Positions 19,105 through 26,111 of a stretch of 64,000 nt of DNA are shown here, in pieces; within the stretch, counting starts at the first letter, position 1, and the number at the start of each line of letters is the position of its first letter. The stretch covers positions 1 through 64,000 of the forward strand of contig NZ_JABAFC010000011.1 in assembly GCF_012843435.1 (NCBI RefSeq), read 5' to 3'. The position numbers and the translations under genes were made by a program. The notes beneath the pieces are model-generated. The model was not told the origin of the DNA. It did not search any database and saw only the letters and a list, made by a program, of their open reading frames with translations. Source of the stretch: Psychrobacillus sp. BL-248-WT-3. GTDB taxonomy: Bacteria; Bacillota; Bacilli; Bacillales_A; Planococcaceae.

Positions 19105-19130
19105 AGATGACTTTATTGTCATAAAGTCAT
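19105..19130 (-). terminator. Terminator of the 29-codon gene
   Basis: GATGACTTTA/TAAAGTCATC hairpin. Read on the minus strand it is followed by seven T residues. It lies just beyond the stop of the small gene at 19145 and before dynA. Confidence 0.75.
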
Positions 19131-19144
19131 CACATAAATAATTC

Positions 19145-19234
19145 TTATTTTGAATGAGGTGTTATTGAACTTAATACATGCTTTGTAACTACGCTATAAA
19201 TAACAACTGTTGAGCCAATTAAAATATATAACAT
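19145..19234 (-). CDS. Putative 29-aa single-span membrane peptide
   Basis: ATG at 19234 with AGAGGGAG 6 bases upstream, then 29 codons (MLYILIGSTVVIYSVVTKHV...) ending at TAA and followed by its own terminator. Residues 2-16 are a hydrophobic helix and the rest is a short polar tail. I do not recognise a family. Support comes from the good ribosome site, the dedicated terminator and a Fur-like palindrome directly upstream. It is too short for length-based gene calling, so expression evidence is needed before it is taken as certain. Confidence 0.5.
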   Translation of the reverse strand: MLYILIGSTVVIYSVVTKHVLSSITPHSK

Positions 19235-19258
19235 GACTATCTCCCTCTCAACTGAACT

Positions 19259-19285
19259 TGATATTCATTCTCATTTAAATGATAA
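19259..19285. promoter_or_regulatory. Candidate Fur box upstream of the 29-codon gene
   Basis: TGATATTCATTCTCA (19259-19273) matches the 7-1-7 Fur consensus TGATAATNATTATCA at 12 of 14 arm positions. It runs into the palindrome TCATTTAAATGA (19271-19282), so overlapping 6-mer repeats continue to about 19285. It lies 25 bp upstream of the small gene's start codon, within the likely promoter. The rest of the 333-bp gap 19042-19375 holds only that gene and its terminator. Confidence 0.5.
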
Positions 19286-19375
19286 CATAACAATTCACAA
19301 ATGACTATAAAATATATTCTTTTTGACTACATATTATGCTAAAATTGATTCAACTTTACTACTTGGAGGAAAAAG

Positions 19376-19834
19376 ATGACTCTTTCTAGGAACATACAAA
19401 CTATATTGAATGGGACGATTCAATCTATAAAAGCAGTCATCCCTTTAAACCTTAGTTATACCCCACCTACTCTCTTGTCTCAACCATATGAGGTAGTGGA
19501 AATGGCTGTACTGATCGGTATTGTAGGCGATATGAAAGCAAGAATTATAATAGATGCATCTTCTCATTATTTTTCTTCTGTTGGTGCATCTATGTTTGGT
19601 ATGCCTTTAGAGGGAGAAATGCTTGAATCTTTTACAGGCGAACTAGGAAACATGATTGCAGGTAATTTATGTACGGTTGTTGCACAACAAGGATTAGAAA
19701 TAGATATAACCCCTCCTACTGTAATTGTAGGACAAAGTAAGTTATATGGTTTCCAACAGGCTTTCTTTCTACCCGTAGAAGTTACTGACATAGGTCCGAT
19801 GGCTATCATCTTAACGATTGATGAGGATGAATAG
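19376..19834 (+). CDS. CheX/CheC-type chemotaxis phosphatase-like protein
   Basis: 152 aa, one CheX-like domain. The family signature ExxN of CheY-phosphate phosphatases is present as E89-L-G-N92, followed by MIAGN. CheC, CheX and FliY use this Glu/Asn pair to dephosphorylate CheY. There is a single copy of the motif, as in CheX, and no chemotaxis genes nearby, so it is an orphan and may act on another response regulator. GGAGG precedes the ATG at 9 bases. Monocistronic, with a terminator at 19901. Confidence 0.8.
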   Translation: MTLSRNIQTILNGTIQSIKAVIPLNLSYTPPTLLSQPYEVVEMAVLIGIVGDMKARIIIDASSHYFSSVGASMFGMPLEGEMLESFTGELGNMIAGNLCTVVAQQGLEIDITPPTVIVGQSKLYGFQQAFFLPVEVTDIGPMAIILTIDEDE

Positions 19835-19900
19835 TGCTATACATAATTTTTATATTTTTATAAACAAAGAGGATGGTACAAAATCATCCCTATAAGTTAA

Positions 19901-19944
19901 AAGTCCTAGAATTTTACAAATAGTAAAATTTTTAGGGCTTTTTT
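19901..19944 (+). terminator. Terminator of the cheX-like gene
   Basis: The 17-base arm 19901-19917 pairs imperfectly with 19923-19940 around a 5-base loop, then T6. The loop-proximal AATTTTAC/GTAAAATT matches the terminators at 8112 and 47601. Confidence 0.82.
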
Positions 19945-19954
19945 CATTGCATCA

Positions 19955-20127
19955 TAGCAGTTGTTCTCGCTAAAGCGAGTAGAGACTGGTGAGACAGATA
20001 AGACATCACAACCACGCGCGTAAGCGATGGGTGGTGGCTTATCGCTCACCCCAAGGAAAGCGCCGTCTGGCGCTATGGAATTTGCTTTGCATCATAAAAT
20101 CAACCCTACTCTTTAACAAAGCCAACA
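19955..20127 (+). repeat. Dispersed repeat, family 2 (short copy)
   Basis: A shortened relative of the ~390-bp element at 36221 and 55900. It has the central hairpin (GGTGAGACAGATAAG pairing with CTTATCGCTCACC, about 20 kb) and the right end (AAATCAACCCTACTCTTTAACAAAGCC). The left ~200 bp is absent. The gap 19835-20352 otherwise contains the terminator at 19901 and the cba control region. Confidence 0.75.
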
Positions 20128-20266
20128 TAAAAGTGCATTGATCCTCTATACACTTCAATTACCCCGATAAAAAATAACGTAAATCATAACTTTTATCATA
20201 TTCCCTATTTGTTTTTCTGTTACTTTCAAATTATTTCACAGTATCTTCACATATAACCTTTGTATG

Positions 20267-20282
20267 TGTGATAAATATCACA
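20267..20282. promoter_or_regulatory. Candidate Fnr-binding site of the ba3 oxidase operon
   Basis: TGTGATAAATATCACA fits the Bacillus Fnr/CRP consensus TGTGA-N6-TCACA exactly and is a 7-2-7 palindrome. A -10 hexamer TATGAT at 20304-20309 predicts a start near 20316, which puts the palindrome centre at -41.5, the classical activating position for B. subtilis Fnr. No good -35 is present, as expected for an activated promoter. Confidence 0.72.
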
Positions 20283-20352
20283 TCAACTTTGTTTTTTTAA
20301 ATTTATGATGTACCTATAGAAAAAGAAGGAAAGTTTTGGAGGTGTAAGACAG

Positions 20353-20475
20353 ATGTCCAAAAAACAAAATAAAGAACCAGAACTAAAAGGGACGCTTATA
20401 TCAGTTAGCGTTGTCGGTATATTTATTTTAGTCACTTGGTTTTTCGCATTCTATTTATTTATTGACAGATTTTAA
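20353..20475 (+). CDS. cbaD: ba3-type cytochrome c oxidase subunit IIa (micro-protein)
   Basis: 40 aa. ATG with GGAGGTG upstream. A charged N-terminus (SKKQNKEPELKGT) precedes one transmembrane helix (about residues 14-37, LISVSVVGIFILVTWFFAF) and a short FIDRF tail. Size, single helix and position immediately before subunit II match the CoxIIa/CbaD subunit of Thermus and Bacillus ba3 oxidases, where it supplies the helix missing from the one-helix subunit II. It is followed by GGAGG and the subunit II start 20 bases later. Confidence 0.82.
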   Translation: MSKKQNKEPELKGTLISVSVVGIFILVTWFFAFYLFIDRF

Positions 20476-20495
20476 ACTAATGGAGGTTAAAGGTT

Positions 20496-20972
20496 ATGCA
20501 TATTCACAAGTATGAAAAATGGTGGATAACATTTGGTGTTAGTTCACTAGTTTTATTTTTAATAATAGTTGGTTTTAGCGCCTTCCACTATGGTTCACAT
20601 CCACCAAGTGCAAAAGTATATATTGATCATGAGCGAGTAGACGAGATTGCTCCATTCAATAACCCAGGAGTTCACAAAGTAGAAGGTAAAGAATGGGATT
20701 ATGAGATAGTAGTAGTTGCATCCGCATTCTTCTATAACCCACAAGAATTTGAAGTTCCACTAGGTTCTACGGTTAAATTTATAGCTACAACGAAAGACGT
20801 TATACATGGCTTTCAGATAGTAGATACAAATATTAATATGATGCTTGAACCAGGTTACGTTTCAGAATATGTAACAACTGTAGATAAAGCTGGAGAGTAT
20901 TTAGTTTTATGTAACGAATATTGCGGTGTAGGACACACGTCTATGACATCGAAGTTAAAGGTGGTTGAGTAA
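20496..20972 (+). CDS. cbaB: ba3-type cytochrome c oxidase subunit II
   Basis: 158 aa with one N-terminal membrane helix (about 10-31) and an extracytoplasmic cupredoxin domain. All CuA ligands are present: His104 in IHGFQ, Cys139, Glu141, Cys143, His147 and Met150 in the C-terminal box CNEYCGVGHTSM. CuA takes electrons from cytochrome c. The single helix and short length are diagnostic of the ba3 (B-type) oxidases, not the long caa3 CtaC. There is no fused cytochrome c domain. Middle gene of a three-gene operon; its stop overlaps the ribosome site of subunit I. Confidence 0.94.
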   Translation: MHIHKYEKWWITFGVSSLVLFLIIVGFSAFHYGSHPPSAKVYIDHERVDEIAPFNNPGVHKVEGKEWDYEIVVVASAFFYNPQEFEVPLGSTVKFIATTKDVIHGFQIVDTNINMMLEPGYVSEYVTTVDKAGEYLVLCNEYCGVGHTSMTSKLKVVE

Positions 20973-20973
20973 C

Positions 20974-22641
20974 ATGGCAACAATAACAGAAAAAGCCCAA
21001 AGCTTTGTGAAAGTTGACCGTCGTGATGGCAAGCTTGCAATGGCTCATATTCATGTAGCTTTTATTGCACTATTAATTGGAGGACTTTGCGGACTCTTAC
21101 AAACCCTTGTACGTTCTGGGCAATTCACCCTTCCTTGGGGTATAGGTTACTATCAATTATTAACTGTTCATGGTGTTTTATTAGGACTTATTTTAACTAC
21201 TTACTTTATATTTGGTTTTCAAATTGCTGCTGTTAGCCGTACTTCCGGCACATTAACAGATAAACAGAGAACACTAGGTTGGATTGGTTTTTGGACAATG
21301 ACAACCGGGACTACTGCTGCTGCAGTAATGGTTTTATTAAACGAAGCATCTGTGTTGTATACTTTTTATGCACCACTTCAAGCGCATTGGATTTTTTATG
21401 TTGGGATGGCATTAGTTGTAGTAGGCTCATGGATTGGCGGAGCTGGCCTGATCATGAAATATATGGAATGGCGTAAAGCAAATCCAAAGCAACCTAGCCC
21501 ATTATTAACTTTTATGGTTATTGTAAATTTAACTATGTGGATTATTTGTTCACTTGGTGTAGCAGTCGAGGTAGTATTCCAATTAATCCCATGGTCTTTA
21601 GGCTGGGTAGATAAAATCGATGTTTTACTCTCTCGTACACTTTTCTGGTATTTCGGTCACCCATTAGTATACTTCTGGTTATTGCCAGCTTATATGGTAT
21701 GGTATGTGATCATCCCGAAAATTATTGGAGGTAAAATTTATTCGGACGCACTAGCAAGATTATCCTTTATGCTGTTCTTAATCTTCTCTATCCCAGTTGG
21801 ATTCCATCATCAATTGACAGAGCCAGGTATTGATTCATTTTGGAAGTACTTGCAAGTTGTTTTAACAATGATGGTAGTTATACCTTCCCTTCTGACTGCT
21901 TTCTCTATGTTTGCTTCATTTGAGATTCGTGGAAGACAGCTTGGAGGAAAAGGCGTATTTGGATGGTTTAAAAAGCTACCTTGGAAGGATGCGCGATTCC
22001 TAGTACCATTTATCGGAATGGCTGCCTTCATCCCTGCTGGGGCTGGTGGTATTATCAATGCATCTAACCAAATGAACCAAGTAGTACATAATACTATCTG
22101 GGTTACAGGTCATTTCCATCTTACTTTAGCAACAACTGTCGTTTTAACATTCTTTGGAGCAGCCTATTGGTTAATCCCTCACCTTACTGGTAGAGTGTTG
22201 ACTAAACAAATGAATAAGCTAGCTATTATACAAGGTATTGTTTGGGCAGTAGGTATGTCCATCATGTCTGGGGCAATGCATATTGCTGGATTATTGGGAG
22301 CCCCCCGCCGATCAGATTTCTCAACCTATGGTGAATCTGCCCAGGCAGCCGAGTGGGTTCCGTACCAAATCGCACAAGCAGTTGGCGGTACAATTTTATT
22401 CATCGGTATCATCTTAGTCTTATATATAGTAGCTCAATTAGTATGGTTTGCTCCTAAAGGTGATACAGAATTTCCAATTGGAGAAGTATCCGAAAATGCA
22501 GAAAAAACACCGATGGCACTCGAAAACTGGAAAATATGGTTAACGATTTGTATTTTCTTAATTTTATTTGCTTATACGGTTCCGGTGTTTGATATGATTC
22601 AAAATGCTCCTCCAGGTTCAAAAGGTTATAAATTCTGGTAA
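20974..22641 (+). CDS. cbaA: ba3-type cytochrome c oxidase subunit I
   Basis: 555 aa, polytopic, with about 13 membrane helices. Low-spin heme ligands lie in TVHGVLLGL and VTGHFHLT, the CuB-ligand His with the cross-linked Tyr lies in WYFGHPLVYFWLLPAY, and the other CuB histidines lie in GFHHQL. The lack of the A-type proton-channel motifs fits B-family oxidases. It reduces oxygen to water while pumping protons. ATG at 20974 with AGGTGG upstream; an in-frame TTG three codons earlier is unlikely. Last gene of the operon, ending in the terminator at 22671. B-type oxidases have high oxygen affinity, which fits the Fnr-like site upstream. Confidence 0.95.
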   Translation: MATITEKAQSFVKVDRRDGKLAMAHIHVAFIALLIGGLCGLLQTLVRSGQFTLPWGIGYYQLLTVHGVLLGLILTTYFIFGFQIAAVSRTSGTLTDKQRTLGWIGFWTMTTGTTAAAVMVLLNEASVLYTFYAPLQAHWIFYVGMALVVVGSWIGGAGLIMKYMEWRKANPKQPSPLLTFMVIVNLTMWIICSLGVAVEVVFQLIPWSLGWVDKIDVLLSRTLFWYFGHPLVYFWLLPAYMVWYVIIPKIIGGKIYSDALARLSFMLFLIFSIPVGFHHQLTEPGIDSFWKYLQVVLTMMVVIPSLLTAFSMFASFEIRGRQLGGKGVFGWFKKLPWKDARFLVPFIGMAAFIPAGAGGIINASNQMNQVVHNTIWVTGHFHLTLATTVVLTFFGAAYWLIPHLTGRVLTKQMNKLAIIQGIVWAVGMSIMSGAMHIAGLLGAPRRSDFSTYGESAQAAEWVPYQIAQAVGGTILFIGIILVLYIVAQLVWFAPKGDTEFPIGEVSENAEKTPMALENWKIWLTICIFLILFAYTVPVFDMIQNAPPGSKGYKFW

Positions 22642-22670
22642 CTATCATTCTTTTAAATATATACGATGGA

Positions 22671-22705
22671 AGAGAGACTATTCATATAAACAGTCTCTCT
22701 TTTTG
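22671..22705 (+). terminator. Terminator of the ba3 oxidase operon
   Basis: AGAGAGACT (22671-22679) pairs with AGTCTCTCT (22692-22700) and is followed by T5. The rest of the gap to 22903 shows no gene. Confidence 0.85.
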
Positions 22706-22902
22706 TTTTTATAATCTTGCACTTGTTGATCATCTCGTCGTTTACAAACTTTAGTAGTTTCTATGTATGGACAAGGCGTTAGAGGGACTACCCGTAAAAG
22801 CCAAATTTCTGACTTTTAGAGCACTCCCTTTTAAAAATGTATTTATCATTATACATATTTAAGCACACGCCCACCCAAATAGGGGTTTGCCTATTTAAAT
22901 TT

Positions 22903-23643
22903 TTACCCCTCTGACCGTACTCTTACTTGTCTAATTTGTAGTACTTTTAAAGTTAGATCTACTACCATTTTCTCTGTAAGCGTATCAAAAGTATCGCGCA
23001 TATCCACTAAGCACGGAGAGTAGTCAAGCTCGAAAAACTCAGCTCTCACCAATTCACAATAAGGCTGCTCATTATAGAAAGTACTGTTCTCAAAGAAATA
23101 CTTATCTAAACGAGGCATTTCACTGTTTTTCGGATTAATGAAACGGGATTGACTTTCAGAAGACTTAGTAATGATAGGGTATAGAATAAAATCAGACCCA
23201 TTTAGGTCAGCAAAGCCTGTGAAAGGTACGGAAGCAATACGATCGTAAATTACACCGTTACAATCATCAGTTGCGTATTCGATGTCCTTTCTAATAAATC
23301 CTTCAACAAATAATTTAGCTCTAGTAACTCTGCGAGAGCCATCGCAAGAATCCATCGGATCAAACCTTACCGGTACAAGCTTACATTGTGTTAAGAATAC
23401 ATCCTTGTGTACTCTTTTGATTTCGCTTGCAGGTGGATCTAATGATATATCCGCTTCTACTACTATTTGAATTGTAGTTTCCGCTAATACAGCTGGCACC
23501 TTAATAATCGGGTAAAAATTATCGGGTACTACGCAAGGATCAACAGGATCATCCTGTAATTGTGGTAGAGACCTTGCATTATCTACCGGACATGGGTAAA
23601 CATTGGACAAATCGCCATTGTTTAAACCGTTCTCTTCATTCAT
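22903..23643 (-). CDS. SPOCS (DUF3794) domain spore-surface protein
   Basis: 246 aa. A cysteine-dotted, P/D/N-rich N-terminus (1-45) precedes a SPOCS/DUF3794 domain (about 48-125, VPAVLAETTIQIVVEADISL to KLFVEGFIRKDIEY). A second module follows (138-205, VPFTGFADL to YCELVRAEFFELD), then a short amphipathic tail (225-241). SPOCS domains occur in the clostridial engulfment protein SipL and in exosporium or coat proteins of spore formers. GGAGG sits 9 bases before the ATG and a sigma-K-like promoter lies upstream. Role in spore coat or exosporium assembly is inferred from family and promoter. Confidence 0.75.
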   Translation of the reverse strand: MNEENGLNNGDLSNVYPCPVDNARSLPQLQDDPVDPCVVPDNFYPIIKVPAVLAETTIQIVVEADISLDPPASEIKRVHKDVFLTQCKLVPVRFDPMDSCDGSRRVTRAKLFVEGFIRKDIEYATDDCNGVIYDRIASVPFTGFADLNGSDFILYPIITKSSESQSRFINPKNSEMPRLDKYFFENSTFYNEQPYCELVRAEFFELDYSPCLVDMRDTFDTLTEKMVVDLTLKVLQIRQVRVRSEG

Positions 23644-23691
23644 TTAAAATTTCCTCCATTCATTTTTTGCGAAATTAATTCATTTCTGTTT

Positions 23692-23719
23692 TAAGTTATG
23701 TAAAATCACCGATGGATGT
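23692..23719 (-). promoter_or_regulatory. Candidate sigma-K promoter of the 246-aa SPOCS gene
   Basis: On the minus strand AC (23718-23719), a 17-bp spacer, then CATAACTTA (23692-23700), which fits the sigma-K pattern AC-N16/17-CATANNNTA. It lies about 50 bp before the start codon. Upstream, 23720-24056 contains a scrap of repeat family 2 (about 23908-23940) and a hairpin at 23973-24008, but no gene. Confidence 0.5.
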
Positions 23720-23972
23720 ATAAGCAATAGACACAGAAACGTAAATTATGTCGATATTATTTATCTATTTCACTGTTTAAATAACTCTTTTGTGTAATAT
23801 AGCTTAGAGATTTCCTCTAACTATTCACAACCACTAATTTAAATTTTACTAGCTCTATGGAATTCATGATCACCATTCTCTTAAAGGAGCTAGGAACCGT
23901 GTATAGCATTGATCCCACTGGACTCGTCGCCTACTGCTTAAAAGATTTATATAAATAATGAGCAATTAAATA

Positions 23973-24008
23973 AGCCATCACCAACGAACTCATTCGTTAG
24001 AGATGGCT
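23973..24008. terminator. Possible terminator hairpin after the 623-aa SPOCS gene
   Basis: AGCCATC/GATGGCT outer stem with AACGAA/TTCGTT inner stem. There is no long T run on either strand, so termination is only possible. Confidence 0.4.
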
Positions 24009-24056
24009 ACATTAAAAAAGGTACTTGCACTAACAAAATTACTGTACAAGTGGAGT

Positions 24057-25928
24057 TTATTTTTTTGTAGATGGATAATACACTTTCTGAACTTGTAAAA
24101 GCTGCAAAACTAATTCAATTACAGCATTTTGTTGCACTTTAGGCGATTCAGACGGTAAATCTTTTTTCCTTAGCTTTTCCTCGCTTTCCGACAACACGGT
24201 ATATTCAATTCTTTGTATAATAGTCCCTTCTATTAACAGCTTTCCTCTCGTTGCCTGTTGGACACCTTCTTCGTTGGATTGCTCGAAAGAGGAAGGTATG
24301 AATTTACAAGAAGCCAATTGAATATCCTTTGATAGTTCTTTAATATTAACTACTCTTTCTTCTAAATCTAAGGCTCTTTTTAAGCTTATTTCAACATCAT
24401 ACTCCCCTATAATTACAGGTACTTTAATATGCACCGCTAACGGGAGCTTATTTTCCTTTTGCCCTGAATTATGTCTAACTTTAACTTGGGACTTATATAG
24501 GTTATTTTCTGCTACAGATAGTTTTTGTGAGTCATTGTTATGAGCAGAAAAGAGAATTTCATGCACTTTATAACCTAACAGATGGCAATAGAGTTCTTCT
24601 TGAAAAAAGTACATACTATCAAAAAATACTGTATCTAAAAGTGGAAAATGATCGTTGTTTGTAGGTAAAAAATTATACCCTTCCTGCTTTGCACTACCAT
24701 AAAGTGCAGGGTTCATAAAATCTTCAATATCTACGTAGGTAGAAAACGGAATATATATGGTTTTTGTTTTTATATTAGAAGTGGGTCCCTTTACTCTATA
24801 AATTACTTCCTCTAAATTTTGAGAATCTTCTTCTGCAACTAAGTTAGTGAGTAATATTTCCTCTTCCTCTATAAGAGATTCTTTTACTATAGTAGGTATG
24901 TTTTCCTCTTGATGATGAGTATTATCTGGTAAAGTGTTGAAGTCATCACTTTCACCCGCTTCTTTACTAGCAATAATTTTTTTCAGACTACTAATCATTT
25001 CAGACAAATACGTGTCTCGAAGACTTTCTTCCATAAATCTTATATTATCTTCATTTTTAATTTCTAATTCTTTAGTTATGGAATCTAATGGATCTATTTC
25101 ATGAGCAATTTCTATGGAAGAATAATCTACATCATTTCCTAAAACTAACATTTCCTCTTTACTGTCGTAGGAAGGTATTGTAGGCATGTTTGTTTCTTCT
25201 ATAGATTCCCCTTGTTTTGAATCTTCTTGTAGGGAAGGGATCTCGATTGCTTGCGCCTCAATAAAGAAGGAAGAATCCTGGAGCGGTGTTTGTTCTGTGG
25301 CATTCCATTCTGTTGGTTCTTCTTCTGACTCAATGTAAGCCATCACTTCTAATTCATGATTATAATCTGCATTTTCATACTCTAATACAGGATTTATTTT
25401 ACGTCTCGGTTTTGGCAAATAAGCCCTAATATATTTTAGTTGATTAGGCTGTTTAATATTCTTTTTATTATTTGATAGCAGATAGTATGGCTTAAGTGAA
25501 TTTTTTTCTTCCCTTAAAAAATTGAATAAACTATTTTCCTTTGTATTTTCTTGAGGGCCATTTATCATAATGTTATCTTCAGATGGTACTGTGGCTATAA
25601 ATCGTCTGCGCCGTTTTCTTTTGAAAGTACGTCTGTTTACTTTTTTAATATCAGACGCATATACTTCTTCTATCTCAGTTAAGCTATCATCTTCAAATAC
25701 TTCTTCATCACTTTTCACTTCAGCCGATTCAAATAGTTGTGAAACTGAAAAACATATACATTTCTTTTGATTGTTATTAATTTCAACGAACGCACCATAA
25801 TCAAACCATGGAACAGTCAATTTTCCCTCTGAATTGTTATAGTGAAAGTCACTAGCAATATTAAATGTAACAGCCTCTTCTTTCGTAAAGACAACTCCAT
25901 CCTCTATATTTGGTATGATTAACCCCAC
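24057..25928 (-). CDS. Large SPOCS-domain protein with acidic disordered centre
   Basis: 623 aa from GTG. Layout: a short N-terminal folded stretch (1-55), a basic patch KRKRRRRF near residue 107, about 250 residues of acidic E/S/T/N-rich low-complexity sequence, a module resembling the second part of the 246-aa neighbour (391-462, YIPFSTYVDI to YCHLLGYKVHEILF), a SPOCS-like domain (500-578, VPVIIGEYDVEISL to KLLIEGTIIQRIEY) and a tail like the neighbour's. The modules are thus in reversed order relative to its paralogue. The start is uncertain: AAAGGTGGGG overlaps the GTG itself and no clear alternative follows. Probably a spore-surface or morphogenetic protein; function unknown. Confidence 0.6.
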   Translation of the reverse strand: MGLIIPNIEDGVVFTKEEAVTFNIASDFHYNNSEGKLTVPWFDYGAFVEINNNQKKCICFSVSQLFESAEVKSDEEVFEDDSLTEIEEVYASDIKKVNRRTFKRKRRRRFIATVPSEDNIMINGPQENTKENSLFNFLREEKNSLKPYYLLSNNKKNIKQPNQLKYIRAYLPKPRRKINPVLEYENADYNHELEVMAYIESEEEPTEWNATEQTPLQDSSFFIEAQAIEIPSLQEDSKQGESIEETNMPTIPSYDSKEEMLVLGNDVDYSSIEIAHEIDPLDSITKELEIKNEDNIRFMEESLRDTYLSEMISSLKKIIASKEAGESDDFNTLPDNTHHQEENIPTIVKESLIEEEEILLTNLVAEEDSQNLEEVIYRVKGPTSNIKTKTIYIPFSTYVDIEDFMNPALYGSAKQEGYNFLPTNNDHFPLLDTVFFDSMYFFQEELYCHLLGYKVHEILFSAHNNDSQKLSVAENNLYKSQVKVRHNSGQKENKLPLAVHIKVPVIIGEYDVEISLKRALDLEERVVNIKELSKDIQLASCKFIPSSFEQSNEEGVQQATRGKLLIEGTIIQRIEYTVLSESEEKLRKKDLPSESPKVQQNAVIELVLQLLQVQKVYYPSTKK

Positions 25929-26002
25929 CTTTCTCTTATTACTTGAGACGTTTGCCCTGTATTATTTATATTATTCAGTTAGAAGGAATTCGTTCAAAAA
26001 AA

Positions 26003-26100
26003 AACCTTTTACTTCAAAGTTCGTCATATGATTTCACAAATTCCTTATAAATAAGAAGGAATTCGAGTAATTTAATGGCGATTCTATAAAGTAAAAGGTT
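26003..26100 (-). terminator. Long nested hairpin terminator after ypvA
   Basis: AACCTTTTACTT (26003-26014) is the inverted copy of 26089-26100, and read on the minus strand the stem runs into about nine T residues. Inside the 74-base loop is a second hairpin, AATTCCTT (26039-26046) with AAGGAATT (26056-26063). GAAGGAATTCG is also directly repeated at 25982 and 26055. It may be a terminator or a tiny inverted-repeat element captured as one. Confidence 0.6.
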
Positions 26101-26111
26101 AAATTTTAGTA

